Source: Eleftheria terrae
GTDB taxonomy: Bacteria > Pseudomonadota > Gammaproteobacteria > Burkholderiales > Burkholderiaceae_C
DNA length: 64,000 bases
Direction: 5' to 3'
NCBI RefSeq assembly: GCF_030419005.1
Contig: NZ_CP106953.1
Coordinates: 496,001-560,000 of the forward strand
The translations under genes were made by a program, and so were the position numbers. The notes beneath the pieces are model-generated. The model did no database searches, was not told where the DNA came from, and saw only the letters and a list, made by a program, of their open reading frames with translations. This document shows, in pieces, positions 63,401 through 64,000 of the stretch. Numbering within the stretch: the first letter of the stretch is position 1; each line of letters starts with the position of its first letter.

Positions 63401-64000
63401 AGCCCTGGCCTTCGGCGAGATGGCGCCAGAACTCGTCGAGAGAGTCGGCATTCGCAAACGCGCCCGACATGCCGATGATGGCGATCGCCAGGTCGGCGCT
63501 CCCGCTTCCGGGTGCTCCCCCGGCAGGCGCGGAGGCGGCCGGCCGATCCTGCCCCGCCGGGGCCGCGGCCGCCGGCCCGGCCGGGGGCGCGACCACCGGC
63601 GGCTGCACCACGGGGGCCGATATCCCCCGGCCGGGCGGGCTGGATATGGGGCGGCTGCCTCCGGCGTACAACGCGCCGACGCGCTCCAGCACGTCCTGGC
63701 TGTCGACGAAGGTCTTCCGGTGCATCGCCACTTCCTGCTCGCAGGCCTGCTGCAGCTGGTCTCGGACCGGCCTGGCGACATGCTCCTTCAGCGCCATCAG
63801 TGCGACACGCGGCGACTGGCACAGCGTGCGCGCCAGTGCCAGCGCATGCGGCAGCACCTCGTCGCGGTGGACCACCGGGAAGGGAATGCGGCGCTGTTCG
63901 AGCTCGGCGCCGGTGAACTGCCGCGCGGTGAACAGGATCTCGTGTGCCAGCCCCGCCCCCAGCTTCTCGGGGAAGATCAGGGTCGCGCCGGCGCCCGGCG
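57438..64000 (-). CDS. trans-AT polyketide synthase, C-terminal part: ECH-KS-ACP-KS-ACP-TE
   Basis: Open to the window edge, so partial at its N-terminus (about 2187 residues visible). Order by position: ECH C-terminal part (64000 to about 63660; PGAGATLIFPEKLG), KS1 (63491-62230; DTACSSA, EAHGTGTG, SNIGHL), post-KS linker to LPTYPFARERCW, ACP1 (about 61380-61130; GLDSVTGVGW), KS2 (60785-59515; DTACSSS, HGTGTQ, SNIGHL), linker to LPTYPFLRERYW, ACP2 (about 58690-58470; GVDSIIGLEW), TE (about 58130-57445). No AT, KR or DH domain lies in these modules. Both ACPs have Trp six residues after the Ser, the beta-branching mark. The TE nucleophile is Cys (WGHCMGG) with Asp (KDD) and His (GTHLFF). Confidence 0.93.
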   Translation of the reverse strand, partial: PGAGATLIFPEKLGAGLAHEILFTARQFTGAELEQRRIPFPVVHRDEVLPHALALARTLCQSPRVALMALKEHVARPVRDQLQQACEQEVAMHRKTFVDSQDVLERVGALYAGGSRPISSPPGRGISAPVVQPPVVAPPAGPAAAAPAGQDRPAASAPAGGAPGSGSADLAIAIIGMSGAFANADSLDEFWRHLAEGQGCVFEVPPHRWSTEKFYDPDPDVPKKTYSKWMGALSEVDRFDPQFFNISRAEAAVIDPQQRLFLEHSWRCIEDAGLNPRSLSGSRCGVFVGCGSGDYAAYADLSAEGMMGNAPSILAARISYFLNLKGPCLALDTACSSALVAIAQACDSLLLGRSELAIAGGVNVLTGPGMHIMASKAGMLSKQGRCFTFDERADGFVPGEGVGVVLLKRYADALRDGDIVQGVIRGWGVNQDGKTNGITAPSVTSQIALEQEVYEQFGIAPDSITLVEAHGTGTGLGDPIEVQALTQAFRRYTDRRHYCALGSVKSNIGHLLAAAGIAGVMKVLLAMRHRTLPPTVNFEQLNSRITLEGSPFYINTQAREWQPGGAGVRRAAVSSFGFSGTNAHLVIEEPPVQEAALPEARRSVPVIVVLSAKQADRLKDVARRLLDHLASNAYDDAQLVDLAYTLQVGRDAMECRLAFVATSVQEVRQKLSDYLEGRLEQADVELCWQGEIGRHKEVMAVLNADGGLDTLIAGWLEQGRYASLLELWVQGLSFDWRRLYGEGSVYGPRRPRRLRLPTYPFARERCWPKAVPEIAVGYAFDAQPAAPLASGAVQASRPPEPALPPLAVQAPAPAGLPDEADQGLAVKPRGISLAELGMSPRSASAPEAAAPAMLAASPVPLHEVAAPAPVDAPPASQAHQAPSAGDLIVELAQSLAEVLYLESDDVDIEAAFSELGLDSVTGVGWIRELNQRYHTSLSASQLYDYPNVKALAKHLLTQDAVRTRAVASSARGTAHTAAEPLPPVGVAGLATPTGAGEHRQAPASASAARPAATRGADRAEAPATSAASMAAPPAVQAPPAPQAQGEAAGAGAYAAAGGRAERGGEAKEVRRQGIAVVGMSGAFPMAGDVQAFWENLAQGRDCVSEVGGHRWSIQEHYDADPQAPGKTYSKWMGSLEEADRFDALFFNISPAEAMSMDPQQRVFLEHSWRCIEEAGIDPRSLSGSRCGVYVGCGPGDYGYAPGGSGLTAQVLTGNSSSILSARISYFLNLRGPCMALDTACSSSLVAIALACDSLESGTCDAALAGGVCVLTGPSLHIMTSKARMLSRQGRSFAFDARADGFVPGEGVGVLLLKRYADAVREGDQIHGVIRGWGVNHDGKTNGMTAPSVNSQAQLEREVYERFGIDPGTITLVEAHGTGTQLGDPIEVEALTAAFGAYTQRRHYCALGSVKSNIGHLLAAAGVAGVIKVLLSLRHRMLPPTIQYEKLNEHVVLEGGPFYINDRLQPWETGGQGARRAAVSSFGFSGTNAHVVIEEPEEGERDEAPVVVVNEAQPGLLVLSARSEERLQAQARQLQAHLQAQAWSEAQLAQMLYTLQSGREAMEHRLAVQARTREQLVQALGDFIGGRRNADVQVGRVQRTAEGGWLSEQDEDVGALIEAWVRKQRWKKLGEAWVRGVQIDWRRLYAAGRPRRISLPTYPFLRERYWLPSAGTAQPQGSEAAADLARASEVSPDRQAESLPAAAGMTDRVATAVAAVAEKPRRISLLDLSATPAEPRLGELPPVAPPRPATADGPPAAAPVPRPPAPGADTSRLEADLCDMLSDTLLMRVTAADCEKPFSELGVDSIIGLEWIQAVNRRYGINITASVLYQHASIRRFTHYLAQQLGDDGGADGAGPQHPAPRPPGTTAPRAGDRAETRGQHETDGEVAVLSRPAVVKSSPNPAPRVMSALAADSSAAARPVGQAVAAVPPLQRDASLAGAVEHDVRTVRCLRASDSATTRLLLFYCLAHGEGSYQWVDRLAPHVEVWGVGTTEHTDWRAMVGHLADSIRALFDKPVVAWGHCMGGIAAFDVLCDLEQRHGLTAKAALLSSSCTPDVFESLKYTEPFRDLDTSIPDEELEQLFVESNLIFPKSWGMKIVSPAAIRNDVALIRSYRSEPGKRISTPLEIVQAKDDLLMKDPMLFARWRQMTTASCRYQQIEGTHLFFISPLQSFVDFIADTCLTAPPNP

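Noticed and set aside
57438..64000. Calling the product kalimantacin itself
   Set aside because: Only the end of the PKS is visible, the reductase is FabV rather than FabI type, and there is an extra PRMT-like gene. Relatedness is argued, identity is not.
1..64000. tRNA, rRNA, CRISPR arrays and riboswitches
   Set aside because: No cloverleaf with a CCA-compatible acceptor, no rRNA signature and no regularly spaced direct repeats were noticed. This was reading by eye, so a weak RNA element could be missed.

Overview
The window looks like chromosome of a high-GC betaproteobacterium of the order Burkholderiales, probably the Rubrivivax/Roseateles/Caldimonas part. The clues are the GC-rich coding style, PEP-CTERM secreted proteins, decayed ImuA/ImuB mutasome genes, and the IS families present. 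No rRNA, tRNA or CRISPR array was seen.

(1) 1-20.2 kb, signalling. A decayed PAS/histidine-kinase gene is followed by a BLUF photoreceptor, a NarX-type kinase and a LuxR-type regulator in one tight run. Next comes a compact chemosensory operon: a soluble two-tip MCP, a triple-CheW scaffold, CheB, a HEAT-repeat protein, CheR, CheY, CheA, a STAS-like protein, a second soluble MCP-like protein, CheY, an RsbQ/KAI2-like alpha/beta hydrolase, a PAS kinase and a last CheY. Most of these genes overlap by 4 bp. A large GAF/PAS hybrid kinase faces the operon from the other strand.

(2) 20.2-42 kb, an IS graveyard. Broken elements of the IS3, IS66, IS110, IS481 and IS5 types are mixed with relics of imuA, imuB and an SRAP gene. 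Intact cargo includes a HAF-repeat protein, two PEP-CTERM proteins, a trans-3-hydroxyproline dehydratase, a three-repeat secreted Cys protein, an M20 lipoprotein peptidase and a GH16 beta-glucanase with crystallin-like and CBM6 modules.

(3) 42-64 kb, the downstream end of a trans-AT polyketide cluster, all on the minus strand. Reading from upstream: the C-terminal part of a PKS (ECH fragment-KS-ACP-KS-ACP-TE, running off the right edge), then a donor ACP, a decarboxylating KS, an HMG-CoA-synthase homologue, two ECHs, a carbamoyltransferase, a FabV-type enoyl reductase, an acyl-hydrolase-like AT homologue, a PPTase, a malonyl AT, a PfaD-like enoyl reductase, a TPR/PRMT-like methyltransferase and an SDR. 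Beta-branching cassette plus carbamoyltransferase plus extra enoyl-ACP reductase plus late SDR is the accessory set known for the kalimantacin/batumin antibiotics. I infer a related, possibly new, carbamoylated beta-branched polyketide whose host is protected by FabV.

Most notable: the kalimantacin-like logic and FabV, beta-branching Trp marks in both visible ACPs, a Cys-nucleophile TE, a codon-usage island covering KS2, and the hydrolase-kinase pair in the chemosensory operon.
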